64,000 bases of DNA from Paramecium sonneborni (taxonomy: Eukaryota; Ciliophora; Oligohymenophorea; Peniculida; Parameciidae). The position numbers and the translations under genes are program-made. Below the pieces are notes generated by a model, which searched no databases, was not told the origin of the DNA, and saw only the letters and a list, made by a program, of their open reading frames with translations. The stretch is from the NCBI GenBank assembly GCA_905182985.1, contig CAJJDN010000041.1, forward strand, positions 472,059 to 536,058, in the 5' to 3' direction. This document shows positions 1-14,414 of the stretch, piece after piece. The stretch's first letter is position 1. Each line of letters starts with the position of its first letter.

Positions 1-1
1 A

Positions 2-3000
2 GCTTGTTAACCTTGTGCATCATATTGCGTTTCATGTATAACAAGTGATATAGATTGCGATATTTGTTAACCTAATTCTAATAGAGATAATACTTAGAAA
101 TGTAAATGTCTTGATGGATATTTTGGATCAAATATTGTATGTTAAGCATGTTAATCTCCATGTTTAACATGTGAAATTACAAATACTAGATGTTTATCAT
201 GTGTAACTGGTTTAAATAGAGTTTTAAATATTAATGTTTGTGATTGTGCTCCAGGATATTTTGAAACCTAAACAACTCCAAAAGTTTGTTAACCTTGCAC
301 ATCTCCTTGTGCTACTTGTAAACTTTTACCTACTTCATGTTATAGTTGTGTAATTAAATATTATTAGCCAACTGGTTAATTAAGATGTAATCCATGTGCT
401 GTTCCTTGTGAAGAATGTGCTCCTAATGATGGTACAAAATGTACTACATGTTTACCTACATAAAACAGAGAAGTTTCAAATTAAGTCTGTGTTTGTAAAG
501 TGGATTATTACTAACTTGATAATACTAATCCTTGTATTAAATGTATTGAACCTTGTTATAGATGTGAAAATAATGGAGATGGAACTCAATGTGTTTAATG
601 CAAAGCAGGAGATAACAGAAATGTTGATAGTAATAAATAGTGTCAATGCAATGAAAATTACTATTAATAATTATCATCATTTACATGTTTGAGTTGTGTT
701 ACCCCTTGTTTAGAATGTTTAGATGATGCTGTTGGAATTCCTGCAGATGGTACTTAATGTGTTACTTGTTAAACTGGACTCAATAGAATAATTGATTTAG
801 GTATTAACAAATGTCCATGCTAAGATGGGTATTATGAAACAACTGGAGTTTTAGCTTGTACTTAATGTACATCTCCTTGTTTTGAATGTACTGATAATGG
901 AAATGGAACTCAATGTACATCTTGTGTTTCTGGATTATTTCGAATAGTTGATTCATAAATCTGTATTTGTCAAGATGGATATTATTAAGTTGGAACTAAT
1001 CTCATCTGTAGTATATGTAATTACACTTGTCAAAAATGTTATAATGTAGATACTGAATGTCATGTATGTGATTCTCTTAAACATCGTATTCCTATTGGCT
1101 TTACTTGTATTTGTTAAGATAATTATTATGATAATATGACCAATGATTAAGATTGTAAACCTTGTACTTATCCTTGTGAATAATGTCACACCAATATAAA
1201 TGGAACTAAATGTAAAACTTGTCTTCCAGGATTAAATAGACATTATTCTAATTTTTAATGTATTTGTGATGATGGATATTTTGAAGATAATGGACTTTGT
1301 ATTAAGTGTAATTAAACATGCTTAACATGTAACAATTCATATTCATGTTTATCATGTGACACCACTAAATATGATTCAGTTTCATTTAGAAATGGTTTAG
1401 CTTGTCTATGTAAACAAGGTTTTTAAATGAATTCATTAGGTTAATGTATTCAGTAATGTCCAATGGACTGTTCAACTTGTAATCTAAACACTTGTCTATC
1501 ATGTAGTAATAATAGAGTTTTATTAAATGGAAGATGTGTCTGTCCTTTAAATGATAATACTAAAATCTGTAGAACATCTTGTGAAGATATTAATTTTGGT
1601 AAATTAGCCACATCATTATCATCTCCAATTTCTAATATTCTACTCCAAAAATTAAATGCAAATTCATTAACACCTGCTACTATTGTTTTCGATATAGCTC
1701 TTGATTCCACAATTTCTTGCTCCCTTAAAAGCTCACTCTAATAAAGCATTATTTCAACAGATAAAAATAATTATGACACAATTATATTCAAATAATAAGA
1801 CATTTAAATTAATCGGTATCCTTTTGGAGATTAAGCTTCTTATTATAATTTTTTTAAAGATAATGTACGATATTTACTCTTTTAAAAAGATGCTACAATT
1901 TTAAATTTAAGAATGCAGTACTAATTTTCTACACTCGTTGATGGTGAAAATATTCAAAGTAATACCGTACCTAAATCTTCACTTAATTAGTAAATTATTA
2001 CCTTCAAAATTGATACTACATATTCAGTTGTTTTAGTATTCACTTATAATACTAATAGTCATCCTACTATTTCTACCACAATATCAAGTAATGTCTATTA
2101 ATTAAATATTTAATTTAGCTCTTAATAATCTGTCATTTTATTAACAGAATTTTATGTCAACGGTGCTACCTTTAGTGCCTCAACAAATACTTAAATAATA
2201 ACTGTTTCTAATTATATTGGCCAATTATATTGGTAAGGTACTGCATTTGAATGTATTCCTCATCTAAAAAATGCTCGACAAACTTATTGGGAAAATCATT
2301 AATATTTACTCGAATCCATTCCAACTAATTTATTACCTTTAAAAGTTACAGATGGAACAAATTATATCGATACTGCATTTTCATCTGGTAAATTCTAAGC
2401 AAATAGTGCTTTAATATAATTAAATAACTTGGATATAAATTACTAAACTAAATTTATTTAGTATGACAATACTGGATTTTCTTATTTTACAGTTTAATTT
2501 CCTGATATTTTAATATTTGGATTATAAATGTTACATTAATTTACATTCAATCAATTTACAATCTAACATTATATTACAAGTGGATACTAAATTAATAATT
2601 AATAACTTACTTACACAAGTATTTATGGTTAATTTATTGGATACATGGTTGATTTATATGGTACAACATCAGTTAAAACTTTGATCTTTGGTTATAATTA
2701 AGGTCATAATTTTAACGTAGTTTAAAATGCTAATGATGTTCTTATAACTGTGACTGGAACTAATGTAAAATAAATAAATTTTGCAATTATGGCTTTTGAT
2801 GATACAATTATGAATAATTCATATTAAACTATTTTTGAATAGTTTATTAAATTGTTGATTGTGTCTCTTGAAATAAGTACTCGAACACCTTTAAGATTTG
2901 TTAATTAATATTGGAAATTGAATCCTTTATCAATAACTGGTACATTTGAACCATTAACTGAGTCAATAGGAGGATATTAGATTATAAAAGGGACAAATGC

Positions 3001-6000
3001 TATAAATAGTAAGTTTCCTTTTGATCTTTCTCATAAGATTAGTACTAATCTGAAACAAAATATTCTATATACAAATGGATATTTAGTAAATGGAGATATT
3101 GCCTTTGGTAAATTAACTAAATACTTTACATAAGTTGATAGTAAATTTACTTTAGGAGCTTAATTAAACAATATTTAATATTTGTCTATTTCAATGACAT
3201 CAACTGATACATTTGTATCTTGTGTTTAATCAGAAAGTTTGTATAGAGATGTATATGTATATATAAGTCAATGTAAAAGAACTGAGTTTTAAATATACCA
3301 AATATTTATGATTGATTTAAATGAATATGATGGGTCAATTGTATTATCATAGAGTGATACTGAAGTAAAAATAAGTAATATTCAAAAAATCAGATAATTA
3401 TATTATTTAATGATGGTATCTAAAAGTTCCAATAATTTGAATACAAATTAAATTGTTTAAGATATGTATTAAGGAATCTTTAATTCAAATGGATATTTTG
3501 GTTTTGATTTTCAATGTTTGGCATATAATGATGATTTTTAATGTGATACATATAGATCTGGATATAAGACATCATTTACAAGTGAGTTTGATTCAACTTA
3601 AAAGTTAGTTAGTGATGTATAGAATATGAATGGTAAAAAGTGCAATTATTTTAATTTTGATAATGCAGTTACAATTCTGAAAAGTAACAAAAATACTTTA
3701 GATGCTCAAATAAGTAGTGATATTATAAATTCTATATTACCAACAGTTTAGGATTACTATTATGAATATGATGCTTTAGAAATTGGACGATTGACATCAT
3801 CAGCATAACCAGATAAATATATTTTTGCTCCAAAACTTGGATAATAAGAAGTGTAAATGATTACACCTAGTTTTTTTGGTGCGCAATCACAAGTTTATCA
3901 ATATACTAAGAATATGATATCAGTGACTTTAATAGAAACAAATATTGATGAGATTATTATTGACAATAAACTTGCTAATAATGATAGAGGTTAAATGAAA
4001 TCTTTTTTTACTTATTTCAGTACTTATGGAATAGTATATCATTCTTTTTGTGTTAATACTTTTGATACATAAATATTTCCAAATACATTTGAATGTTTTC
4101 TTAGACCATTGAATTCGGAATTCGATGAAATTACTATGTAATTAACCCCACCTCTTTAGGATTTAAAGTATAACATCAATTAGAAAAATAATATACTATT
4201 AGTTTATATGGTTTTAGCAGATTTTGGATAATTACCAACATCAGAATAAAAAATATAATAAATTAGTAAGCAAGTATATGAATAAATTTTAAATTCAGTA
4301 TAAAATGATTAATGTAAATGTTGGGGTAGATACAGATAAAAAGAAAATAATTGTAGATGTTAAGATGGATATTATCCACCAGCTGAAACTACTTTTGGAT
4401 TATTGGATTGCACACCCTGTAATTATAAATGTTTAACATGTTAATTTACAAGTACATAATGTATTAGTTGTCCTTTAAATTCAAATAGAAAATTAGATTT
4501 AGATATATATAGTTGTGAATGTAAGGAAGGTTATTTGGAATTAGGAGTAATAGTTTGTAGTCCATGTCATTATTCTTGTGGAATTTGTTAGACATAACCT
4601 AATAAATGTATGGATTGTGATGTTGATGATCATAGAACATGGGATAATATAAATTATTTATGTCCTTGTGATGATGGATATTATGATGATGGAAGTAATT
4701 CAATTTGTGTAAAATGTGATCATAGTTGTAGTAAATGTTCTTAAGCAGGTAAAGTTTGTATAGCATGTGTTACATCAGTGTTTAGAACTCAATAAGCAGA
4801 TAATACATGTCCATGTGATGCTGGATATTATGATGATGGTGTAAATTCTTTATGTTAACCTTGTGATTATACTTGTTATACATGTGTAGATACAGCAACA
4901 AAATGTACTGATTGTAAAATAAATTCACAAAGAACATTATCTAATAATAAATGTAATTGTAATGATCACTATTATCATGTGAATTTAATATGGGATTGTT
5001 AATAATGTTCATAATATTGTAATAATTGTAGTGGACCAGGGAGAAATGAATGTGTTGATTGTTAAGGAATATAGAATAGAAAGATAGTAGGTACAATTTG
5101 TGAATGTAAGGATGGATTTTTTAAGGATAGTTTAGATTCAGCAACCTGTCCAGGTTGTGATCATTAATGTAAAACTTGTAGTATAATGAGTAATTAATGT
5201 TTGAGTTGTGAATTAACATATAATAGAAATTATGATTCATTTAATAAGACATGTAATTGTAAGGAGGGATTTTATGATGATGGTGTAAATGGATAATGTT
5301 AGCCATGTTCATATAGATGTAAAACATGTTTTGGAGATGTTAATAAATGTACAAGTTGTCCATTGAATTCAAATAGAAGATATGATGCTGTTACAAATAC
5401 ATGTAAATGTTAATCATCGTTTTCTGATGTTGGAGTAGCAATATGCATGAAATGTCATGCCAGTTGTTAAGAATGTCAAAATACAACAACTAATTGTATA
5501 TCATGTAACATAAACAAAACTTTTAGAATAGATAAAAGTACTATAAATAATACATGTCCTTGTTAAGATGGCTATTATGATGATGGAATGAATATGGTTT
5601 GTAAGTTATGTCATCCTTAATGTAATACATGTTCTACATTTTCAGTATGTACTTCATGTAATATAATATATGGAAGAATTGATAAAAGTAATATCGATAA
5701 AACTTGTCCATGTAATGATGGATTTTATGATGATAATATTAATAAGCAATGTTAGACATGTCATTATTCTTGTAAAACATGTATAGAAAAGAATACAAAA
5801 TGTGTTACATGTAATATAATTAGTACCGAAAGATCTAAAGTTCTAGATTCTTGTCCTTGTAATTCAGGATATTATGATACTGGATCTGTAACATGTTCAC
5901 CTTGTGATTTCAAATGTCTCACTTGTAAATAAACTAGTACTTCATGTACTTCTTGTCCAACAAGTAGATAAGGCACAGATTGTTCATGTAGAATTGGATA

Positions 6001-9000
6001 TATTGAAACTGGTGCTAAAGAATGTTAAGCCTGTTATTTTAAATGTGGATTATGTACTTTAGCTAATTTAAATACATGTTTATCATGTAATCTAAATAGA
6101 ACTAATCCACCTACTTGTGAATGTGATACTGGTTATTATGAATCAAATAATCAATGTTTATCTTGTCCTAATAAATGTTTATCATGTGATACGACTCCTA
6201 CCTGTTATAATTGTAAAGGTGATCGATTAAATAATCCTATTTGTAATTGTCCTGAAGGATATTATGAAGATGGTATTTCTATCAATTGCACTCTATGTTA
6301 TGGTTTCTGTGCTACATGTGATATTGATAAATGTAGCACTTGTTAAGGAAATAGAATCTTATAACCTAAAAAATGTGATTGTCCTACTGGTTCTATTAGT
6401 CATCTTGATACTCCCTTTTGTTCCAATTGTTAAGTTGCTGTCATCTCAGCTTAATTCACCTCTGATTTAAGCATCATTTATATTACTTTCCCTTTTACTG
6501 TACAATTTCCTTCTGTCAAAAAAGTTTCAAATTCCTAAGCTTGTTAATTAATATTCTAATCTGCTACTTATCTCAGTTTAGGATAAATTCCACTTTGTTC
6601 TATTGTTCAAGGTAATACTCTTCAAATTGAATTATCTGAAGGCAGTACTATCACTACAAAATTTACTATTGATTTTAAAGATGATTTTATTACTAAAACA
6701 GGTTGTAGTGATACTATCACTTAATTTATATTAACTAGTTTTACCTATAATTCAATATAATTAGATCCTAAATTTGATCTCACTTCCTATACTGATTAAA
6801 TCACCATTTGTTAAGATATTCAAATCGATATTCTCAATAAATATGTTGATGGAAAAAGAGCTTTCACAGAAGTTGCTTGGACTATTGTTAATATGAATCC
6901 ATCAATTTAATCTGTTGCATAATATCTATCATAACTTTTAGCAGAAGCCAATGCTAACAACCATCAATCTATTTTGATTGCTGCACTCTCACTTAGTGAA
7001 TATGGCACATATGTTATATAATTAAAAGCTAAAAATTTTAGAGGATAAATACATACTGCATAAACTACTATATAAACTGCTTCATATGAAGCTCCAATTG
7101 TTCAATTAGATTCAAATTAATAATATATTTTTGGTAGATGGGAAGACTTATCATTTACAATCTTACTCAAACATTTATCTTGTTACTCAAATTAAGTCAT
7201 TGAAGTTTTTGATGCTCTCAGAGTTAATTGGACAGAGATTGCTAAAACACCAAATGATACTTAAAGCATTCTTAAAGAATCAGTCATTTAAGAAACAGAT
7301 GGAATGACATTTTTAAACACTTTGTAAATTCCAGCTTATACTGCTATTATTGGATCAACATATACTTTATGTGCTACTGTATCATTAACTAATAAACCAA
7401 TTAGAACATCAATATCATTTACAATTACAATTATCAGTAGTCCAATGTAAGCGTATATTTAAGGTGGAACAAGAACCTAATCTTTTAATGATTTTGCATT
7501 TCTAAATGGATTCTGCAGAGATCCTGATTTAGATTATCCTTGGAATAAAGATCCCGAAATCACTTTTGAATGGAAATGTATAAATCTGGCTACTAGTGAA
7601 AGTTGTACGGATTCAAATAAAGAACCTTTAGAATTAAATAAGACTGACTATTCATAGACATATAAACCAAGAGTCTTAGATCCCTATTAACCACTTTAAT
7701 TTATTATGAGAAATACAAAAAATACTGTTGTGTTGATAACTTAAATTATTCTTTTGGTTATTGAAAATGATTTACCAAATATTTAAGTTAGTTATCCATC
7801 AGGATACGATAGTAGAGAGATTTTATTACATGAAGAACTCAATTTTACATTAGCTACATCAGTTGATCCTGATTCTTTAAAGTATTTCTGTCAAATTGTA
7901 TATAATTACAATATTGTGGCATCTTTTACATTTAAGTTTTTATAAGTTAAATTTAGAATCTGGGATTATTGGGAAAATACTGAATAATCTGTTACAGAAA
8001 TTTAAATTAAAATGGCAGCTAAAGATGTTTATCATTTCATGCCCTCTAGTGCTTCAGTTAATTTATAGTTGAATATACCACCGAATGATTGTAAATTTTC
8101 TATAACTCCATCTTCAGGAATATCAATTGCTGATCTATTTGTTTTATCTGTTTCTAATTGCTTTGATTCATAACTTCCTTTATAATATTAATTTCATATT
8201 TATTCAAGTTAGAAAACATTAGATAATGATAATTTAATAGGTGAAACAATAAACAAAAAGTCAATAACGGACAAATAATCAAGTCCTTAATTACAATTAG
8301 TTTTGCCAACTCCTATAAATCCTGATAATAGTATTGCATATGAATTAGTACTTGTAGCAAGTATTTTTGATAATAATAATGGAATGAAAAATTTAACTAA
8401 AACAGTTAGAGTGAATAGTATTTATCGAAAAATAGAGAATTCAGACTTTTAATCTATTTTACTATAAATAAAAAGAGCACTTAAATTAAGTGATACAATA
8501 AATGAGTCATCTCTACCTTCATTATTTATTGGTAGCTAAGAGTTATCAACTTTATATAATTAATTACCATAAGAGAAAAAGTTATAAATGAAAAGTATTC
8601 TTAAAGAGATTTATGCAATTTTATAATCATTTTAAGGTAAAATGACAAGTAAAATTTTGGAAGAATCACTTTTATCATCAATAGCAGCTATTGGTAGAAC
8701 TGGTATTAATTACGAGATTGATGGTGCTGAGGTTGTTGATTTCTATACGATTAAATAGCAAATAAAAAAGACAGTTAAATAATTAAATAGATAAATAAAT
8801 GATTTAGATTATTATTTAAAATAAAAATCAAAGTCAGGTGGGTCAACTTCAAAATTTGAAGATGCAATTAAAGCTTTAGACAATACTTTACTTAATAGTG
8901 GATATGTTACTGATACATTATTTAATGCAATTAAATCAAATTCATTTTAAGGAGCAGATGTTACTGATTCTGATGTTAATTTATTAAAAGAATAAATCTA

Positions 9001-11173
9001 ATAAATAAATAAATTAGTAGCAATAGCTACATTAAAGAGAAGTTTAGCAAATGAAAAGCCTAGATAATTTGCTGGTTAATAAATGGGTATGTAGGCTTAT
9101 AAATCAACACCTGCTTAAATTGTCTCAGTTTTAGGTAATAAGATTGTTCCTCTCTTTTTTGGAACTGATGTTACTGTAGAAGAAGATATTAAAGGTTCTG
9201 GCAATAATGAAAATTTGAATTTAGAGGAGGAAGAAGATGAAATAAATTATGATGAATATCTTTCAATATTAAATGGAACTAAAAGTAAAAATAATACAAA
9301 TAGCACTAATACTACAACTTCAACAAATAGTACAAATAATACAAATACTACAAACAACACCAATAATACAAATGGAAATAGAAGACTTCTTTAATTTGTT
9401 GATTGGATTTAAAATAAAAATAATATCCATTATTTAAGAAACTTATAATAAATAGATCCAGTTACTGTTAAATAATATGAAGTGAGTATGTCTAATTATG
9501 CAACCAGTCCTAATTTAAATGATCCTAAGTTTTCATCTTAACTTGAAGTTAATTAGACAACTGAAGTTTCAAATTCATCAAATATAACTCGTGATTAATC
9601 CATAGTCAGTAATTTTGGTACTATATAACCAAATATCACAATGACGGAGAATGGTTAGAGTTAAGAAATAAAAAGTTTAGATGGCTAAACTATTAAATTA
9701 TCATTTTAGGCTCCTTCTGATGTTAATTCTAATGCAACAATGGAATGTTTCTCAGAAGCTAAAGATAAATGGGAAACTGGTACATGTAAAACTAAGAAAG
9801 ATGTAGATGCTAAAGGTAATATTGCTTATATTTGTGATTGTGTTGTAGTTAATCCAACAACAGTCATAACAAAATTGGATAGTTTTATCTCAAATAAGTT
9901 AAGTTCAGTATTTAATGCTGATTCTTTTAATATCTTCTTGCAAATTTAGTTTTGGAAATATGCAATTTTCTATATTGCTATTGGATTTACAGGGGCTTAC
10001 GTTGCATTAATGGTTTTGGGATTAAAAAAAGATAATTAAGATTTCATTGAAGAAATCAGTAAAGAATTGTAAACAAATGAAGATAATAATATTCCTGATA
10101 ATATAAAGAATTTGAAGAAATAAATAAATGATCTTATAATTGAAGAGTAAAGTAATGAAAATTCGATGGAAGATAAAGATGAAAGATAACCAGTTGTAAG
10201 AAAAGAAGATATGAATAAGTTAGCATTACTTACATTAAAAGTATAAAGTGATCTAGAGTTGAAAAAAGATGAAGAAGGTCATTTAATTATTCCTGAAGAA
10301 GAGAATATTAATATATTGAACTAAAGAGAGATTCAAAGTTTACAAGTTGAAAGAAATAGAAATAAAATTAATTTTAAATAAGTATAAGATCAATTATAAT
10401 AACATTAACTTTATAATGCTGCTACAAGTAAATAATAGGGAAAAGCTACAGAATTACAAAAAGTTATTAAAAATGTGTACTCAATTTATGATTTAAAATA
10501 TGAGTATGGTTAAGAAATCAAATTAAAACCATTAACTTTAAAAGTTCTTTGGGAAGGCATATTAGTAAATATATTAACATATATTAAAATTAGACTCTCC
10601 ATAGAATATTATCAATTTTAATGTTATATGATGATGTAATTAGTAGACCAGCTAGATTTGCTTTGGTTTATGCTAAAACAATATTAGTATTAGCATTATC
10701 AGCATTATTTTCTGGTAACATGGGACCTGTATATGGTACAATGATATCAGTTGGAATCGGTTAAGTTATTAATGTAATTTTATCTATAATAACTGCAACT
10801 ATGAAAGCATCACCAATACTTAAATTTTTAGGAATTTTATTTACAATTGCTATTTCTGGTATTTGTTGGTTTATTGTATTAATGCTTTCTGCTAGTATGG
10901 AAGAAATTTAAGTATTTTTATTTATCATTAATATAGGCAAATTTATGGGCAATTTAATTTGCATCAACATAAGTTATTGATATAATTATGGTTGAATTTA
11001 TAACTATTGCAATAAAACTTATGTTATATCCTTGGGCAATCAAGGCTCTTCATGATCCAGATTAAAATGCTTCAAAAATTCTAGCCAATTTATTATTTAT
11101 TGCAGTGGCTTAACCATAAATTTCAAAATTCTTTGAAGTAGAAGATAAGAAGGATAAGAATTTAGAAGCTTGA
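2..11173 (+). CDS. Giant cysteine-rich REJ/GPS-like membrane protein, 5' end outside window
   Basis: Read with TAA/TAG as Gln, one frame runs from base 2 to TGA 11171-11173, about 3705 codons after removing introns 10565-10593 (29 nt) and 10912-10936 (25 nt). Order: furin/IGFBP-like Cys repeats (about residues 1-525), a Cys-poor domain (525-1440), a second Cys-repeat block (1440-2145) with recurring CxxGYYDDG and CxxC motifs, then a long beta-type region that resembles REJ/PKD ectodomains (2150-3240). Next come an Asn/Thr/Ser-only tract, a GPS-like motif (W, C, then CDC near 9740-9890), a membrane segment (about 3317-3341), a charged cytosolic stretch and about four more membrane helices. The architecture suggests a polycystin-1/REJ-like surface receptor; no channel pore or PLAT domain was recognised. 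It is paralogous to the gene at 24697-43403 and convergent with it. The true start is beyond the window. Confidence 0.85.
9280..9384 (+). repeat. Asn/Thr/Ser low-complexity coding tract
   Basis: AAT/ACA/AGT-type triplets encode an almost pure Asn-Thr-Ser stretch just before the GPS-like region of the first giant gene. The paralogue has an equivalent but differently sized tract at about 26480-26575. Such a tract would be a flexible, N-glycosylatable linker; that role is inference. Confidence 0.7.
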
Positions 11174-11275
11174 AATTTATAATATTATAAGGATAAATAA
11201 AATATATGTATAAAATTTTATAGAATTTAAAATAAAATTTATAGATATTTACTATGTAAATCATTAAAAACAAAT

Positions 11276-12115
11276 TCAATATTGTTTAGATAATAATTAT
11301 TATTAAAGAGCATAGTGTTTTATATTTAATTGATTATCTCTTTCTTATAATTTATTTTAATAATGACCTTTAAGATCATCTGGCACTATATCTTCTACAC
11401 CTTTACGATTCTCACCTTTTTAAATAGAATTTATATTTTTACCTGTCAATAAATTATAACCACAGTTTGCTCTATTATCTAAATTTTAAGCTCTTACTAA
11501 TTATCTCACTTAACTCATATCATCATATCTTTTTAGAGCTTAACCTTGTTCGTTTTAAGCATACTCTAATGTTAAAGGATTATATGCTAATCCATTTAGA
11601 TTTCTTTTGCCTTAAGTAAATTACTCTTAATGATATTGCCTTTTCAGTTCATCCTAATTTTCATATAAAAATAAATACTTTTTATTGATAAAGTTCATTT
11701 CTCTACCAAATCATACCTTCTCTCTCTAAATTTGCTAATCTTCTTGATTCATATTATAACTGTTTCTATTTATTTTATAATTCCCTTTACTATTTATCCT
11801 GAACTGCAAAATCCTTTAAAAACCTCTCTTATTCTAACAATTAATATATCTTATACCCTATTAAAATAAAGTAGTATTTGGAGCTGGACTATGTAAAAGT
11901 GTTTTCATGTCATCTTTTTAAGGTGTATCAAATTCTTCAAACTTTATATAAATCTTTACATCTTGATTGCATTACAGCTTATTAAGAATTAACTTCCTTT
12001 AAATATTCCTAATCTATTAAAAACTACTATTTACTCTTTCTGCCCTAGTTCTTGGTTGCTAATTGTAATAAGCTTGCTGATTCTAAGGTTTTTATATTCC
12101 AGCCCCATAGCTCAT
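11276..12115 (-). CDS. Conserved-looking coiled-coil protein, unknown function
   Basis: Three exons starting at ATG 12115, with introns 11834-11856 (23 nt) and 11654-11678 (25 nt), give 263 residues and close exactly at TGA 11278-11276. The N-terminus is Gln/Tyr rich (MSYGAGIQKPQNQ). The middle is a charged Gln/Lys/Arg/Glu helix (DKQQRELQNKQKQLQ), likely coiled coil. The C-terminal half has a compact pattern including YNPLTLEY, a KRYDDM segment, RAQNLDNR and YNLLTG, which look like short conserved blocks of structural ciliary proteins; I could not name the family. It lies tail to tail with the giant gene, 102 bases beyond its stop. Confidence 0.7.
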
Positions 12116-13168
12116 TGAACTAGGTTAATAAATTTCTCTAGGGTTGTAATCCTATTGTTAAGAAAACAGCATAAGTTATTAATATTAATAAATATTTATA
12201 TAAAATACTCATTTTTATAAGTCATATTTTATTAAACATTTGTGATATTTTAAAATCTCTTGTAAATATTAGAAATTGTTCTTACCACAAACAAAATGAA
12301 ATATCCACTTTTCTTTAAAAATTTTCCAGTTTCTTAATAAAATAATTTAAATTCTAAAATAGATTATCTTATGCTATCACAAAATATAAATAATCAATAA
12401 TAATAAAATCCATCTTAATAGATAATTTATTGTAGTATTTAAAATGTTTTTTATGTATCTTTATTTGCACATCCAATAATATTTATAATTAACATTATAG
12501 ATAAATTATATGATTGCATTTTTCAACATTTATATATTTTTAATTTTCCTTTACAATATACAGGATATACAGGAAAGTCAATTTCTTGTTGTTAATAGAA
12601 TTATACTTTTAGACATTTTTACTTTTTTTATTATTAGTTATAAGATATCAGCAGCGAGTTTAAATTTACGCTGAATTTAAGAACAATAAATTTCAACAAA
12701 TAAAAATTATACATCTTATTAATAACAATTATATATCTTATTAACATTGTCATCGTTTGAAATCTCTAAAATTATTTTCTTATTGACAAGAAAAGTTTAT
12801 GATGACTTTCTTGGTCTTCATTTCGTTTAAACTAATTGTAAAAGTAAGTTTTAATTCACAAACATTTGAATTTAATAATATTTGAGTTAGTTTAAATTAT
12901 TCTGAGAATAAAAAACTATTTATAAAATTTTAATTTATTATAAAAAAATGATATCAAATTATAATTTTCAAATTTATAAATGTATTTTATTGAAGATAGC
13001 AAAATTTTTATTTCATTCAAAAAATACTTGATTTCTAATAGGTTAATCCACTAACCTTCGTTATAATGAGATTAAAATTTATTCTATAATTTATGAATTT
13101 ATTACTTGAGAAATGAATTCATTAATTAATTTCTTTATATATATCTGCAAATATAATATAAATTTAAA
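12116..13168. other. Intergenic region, no gene seen
   Basis: About 1 kb of very AT-rich sequence between divergent genes. Frames on both strands are broken by TGA and show no codon pattern like the neighbours. It should contain the promoters of both flanking genes, but I recognise no specific element. Confidence 0.5.
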
Positions 13169-14414
13169 ATGGCTTTTAATATTTTAAAGAATCAGAAATT
13201 ATGCTAAGTATGATTAAGTGATCATTTCATAAAAGTTACTGATGAGGAAAGGAGAAGTAAGAATCAAAGAACTATTAATTTGATGAATACTTTGTAAGAA
13301 AATAGTAATGGAAAACAGAATAAGATTGTAATTGATCCTTTCCTGACAAGAATTAAAATAATTAAAATCTTAAAATTCCTTAAATAGTATGATTCCCATC
13401 GTTCCATTTTTAAAATCATTTGTTCAAGAAGGGTAACAGTTCTTCACTGCTAAAGAGGTTTTCGAGAAGAAGCAAAATGAATTAATGTAATTAATATTTG
13501 ATATAACTCAATCACTTGATTAAGTAGAATACTTCAATAACATATAAGAAGAGTTATATAGTAATTAATAAAAGGATTTTATAAAGTAATGCAAGGATGT
13601 TTTGCACTAAAGTGAGTAGTTAGTCCAATAATTACCATGCAATTTAACTTTGTAAAACAATTGATTCATATAAATTCAAGAATAAATGGTTATTTATTTA
13701 GTAAAAGTAATAACTACAAAGAGTTATTGTAACATTTAGAAGAACTTAACAAAATAAATTTATAAATTCGTGAATTAGAATTACAATCTTATGAAGTCTT
13801 AAAAACTGTGAGCATTCCTGATTTTTCAAGAAAAAAATATTTTTAAAGTAAATACGTTTAATTATGTTTTAGCTGTGCATGAAATTTAGATTTTTCTTAA
13901 ACTTAAGGCTCCTAAAGAAATAAAAGAAATCTTTGAATCATATCCTCGACATTTAAAAACTGAATATACTTTTAAGTCTCAAATGGTTGAAGATGAAAAA
14001 TCTAAAAATATTTTCAACTTTTCAAGAAAAGAATTTATGAAATTGTAATAAATCAAAAAAGATGCCTAAATTTATACTATTTCAAAAAAGTAACATTGCT
14101 CTTTAGAACTAAGAAAAATTTAATAAAATTAATTATAAATTAAGTAAAAATTTTAGGAAGATGAGACATAATTTAACAGTGAAATAAGCAGGGATTAAGA
14201 GATACAAAATTTAGCAAAGCTTTTTAAACTATATCTAGTAGTAAATGGAAAAAATGGGATCACTATTATTAGAGAACAGCAGTAAAGAATATATGTAGGA
14301 TGTGGAGAAGACTTTGAATTATTAGAAAAAGATGAAATTATCATTCTATCAAACTCTAATTAAGAGACTTTAATATCATATATCATACAAAGGTTTATTA
14401 TTTAAAAATTATGA
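13169..14414 (+). CDS. Hypothetical coiled-coil protein, 5' part damaged or mis-sequenced
   Basis: The downstream part is clearly coding. From about 13389 (ATG ATT CCC) the frame encodes a helical, Gln/Glu/Lys-rich protein, joined across introns near 13650-13678 (29 nt) and 13853-13877 (25 nt), ending at TGA 14412-14414. The C-terminus contains LYLVVNGKNGITIIR and a short GCGEDFELL segment. Upstream, a frame from ATG 13169 (MAFNILKNQKLCQ) also looks coding but meets TGA at 13211-13213, and I found no set of introns that joins it cleanly to the rest. Either the gene is decaying, the sequence has errors, or the true start is 13389. Function unknown. Intron positions are approximate. Confidence 0.45.

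Noticed and set aside
2..11173. Polycystin cation channel
   Set aside because: No pore helix, PLAT domain or 11-helix block could be recognised; only REJ/GPS-like features are supported.
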